Source of the DNA: an uncultured Croceitalea sp. | GTDB taxonomy: Bacteria > Bacteroidota > Bacteroidia > Flavobacteriales > Flavobacteriaceae | Assembly (NCBI GenBank): GCA_947494805.1 | Contig: CANLWK010000001.1 | Coordinates: 62,001-126,000, forward strand | DNA: 64,000 bases | Direction of reading: 5' to 3' | Shown: positions 63,613 to 64,000 of the stretch, piece after piece | Numbering within the stretch: the stretch's first letter is position 1 | How the letters are laid out: each line of letters begins with the position of its first letter | The notes under the pieces: generated by a model | What the model saw: the letters and a program-made list of their open reading frames with translations, nothing else | Told to the model about the DNA's origin: nothing | Databases searched by the model: none | Translations under genes and position numbers: made by a program

Positions 63613-64000
63613 TTGCATCAGCAAGTAGAACATCTTTTTAGAAATGAATATGGTCGCGTGGTATCACTGATGACAAGCAAGTATGGCATTTCAAACTTAG
63701 AGTTGATTGAAGATGTGGTTCAAGACAGCTTTTTGCAAGCCATGAAACTATGGGGATATCAAAAAGTACCTGATAACCCTACGGCATGGTTGTTTCGAGT
63801 GGCCAAAAATAAGTTGATCGATAATTTCAGAAGAAGTAAGAAGATAAATTATGTAGCAGACTATATAAAAGATGAAGAAGACACTGTAGCAGAACTGACG
63901 AACAACGACGAAATAAATGATAGCGAACTCAAAATGATTTTTGCTTGTTGTCATCCTTCATTAAAACCAGAGTACCAGATAATTCTCAGTTTAAAACTGA
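63613..64000 (+). CDS. ECF sigma factor (ECF42-like), 3' partial
   Basis: No ATG is available, and a TTG at 63613 gives a sigma-like start (HQQVEHLFRNEYGRVVSLMTSKYG). Region 2 is LIEDVVQDSFLQAMKLWG and DNPTAWLFRVAKNKLIDNFRRSK. The motif FACCHPSLKPEYQIILSLKL, typical of this group, is reached before the window ends. ECF42 proteins have an extra C-terminal TPR region, which is outside the window. The YciI gene upstream supports this group. Confidence 0.85.
   Translation, partial: MHQQVEHLFRNEYGRVVSLMTSKYGISNLELIEDVVQDSFLQAMKLWGYQKVPDNPTAWLFRVAKNKLIDNFRRSKKINYVADYIKDEEDTVAELTNNDEINDSELKMIFACCHPSLKPEYQIILSLKL

Overview
The window comes from a member of the Bacteroidetes, most likely a marine Flavobacteriaceae. 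The signs are a Por-secretion (T9SS) C-terminal sorting domain, A/T-rich leaders without Shine-Dalgarno motifs, TAnnTTTG-type -7 boxes, several TTG/GTG starts, and many small lipoproteins and signal-peptide proteins. No rRNA, tRNA or CRISPR array was seen.

Layout. 1-4.7 kb: a 5'-truncated secreted subtilase, a PolB-like exonuclease, an O6-alkylguanine transferase and a DUF21/CBS membrane protein. 4.8-18.3 kb: a heme block with hemB, phzF-like, hemF, a DUF6973 protein, a GNAT, hemE, hemD, hemC and hemA on the minus strand. A divergent AraC regulator, a ThuA/glycosidase pair, a DUF1460 protein and hemH follow. With hemJ at 50 kb this covers glutamyl-tRNA to protoheme except hemL. hemD is fused to a DUF559 nuclease domain lying between two inverted palindromic repeats. 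18.3-31.6 kb: ordinary chromosomal genes, namely a MATE pump, PQQ-type sugar dehydrogenase, lactonase, regulators, YciI/SRPBCC, a zinc-ribbon plus SPFH-GYF pair, DUF427, DUF2237, HAD and RidA.

31.7-39.2 kb: an AT-rich accessory segment. It holds a cytoplasmic-type subtilase, an unknown protein, a TPR sensor kinase and its response regulator, and facing them a two-gene unit of a P-loop ATPase and a two-TM protein. The kinase gene is a mosaic: its sensor half is AT-rich and its catalytic half looks native. 39.2-55.1 kb: secreted proteins, two large BNR/VPS10-like paralogues around a membrane MutS-like ATPase, hemJ, a HAMP kinase, an enoyl-CoA hydratase and two unknown exported proteins.

55.3-62.5 kb: a radical SAM gene is followed by what looks like an undescribed two-peptide bacteriocin island. 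Two short precursors share an almost identical leader (MKTLELHQMEN.E.G) and a duplicated upstream region. Each predicted mature peptide has one Cys near its start and one at its last residue. Several small membrane proteins (immunity candidates), a polytopic protein, a membrane-anchored thioredoxin with a CDIC motif, and a C39-peptidase ABC exporter follow. The island ends in a relic of the 3' end of a second copy of the radical SAM gene, which suggests how it was inserted. 62.4-64 kb: an outer-membrane-like protein, then a YciI protein beside the start of an ECF sigma factor, a pairing typical of the ECF42 group.
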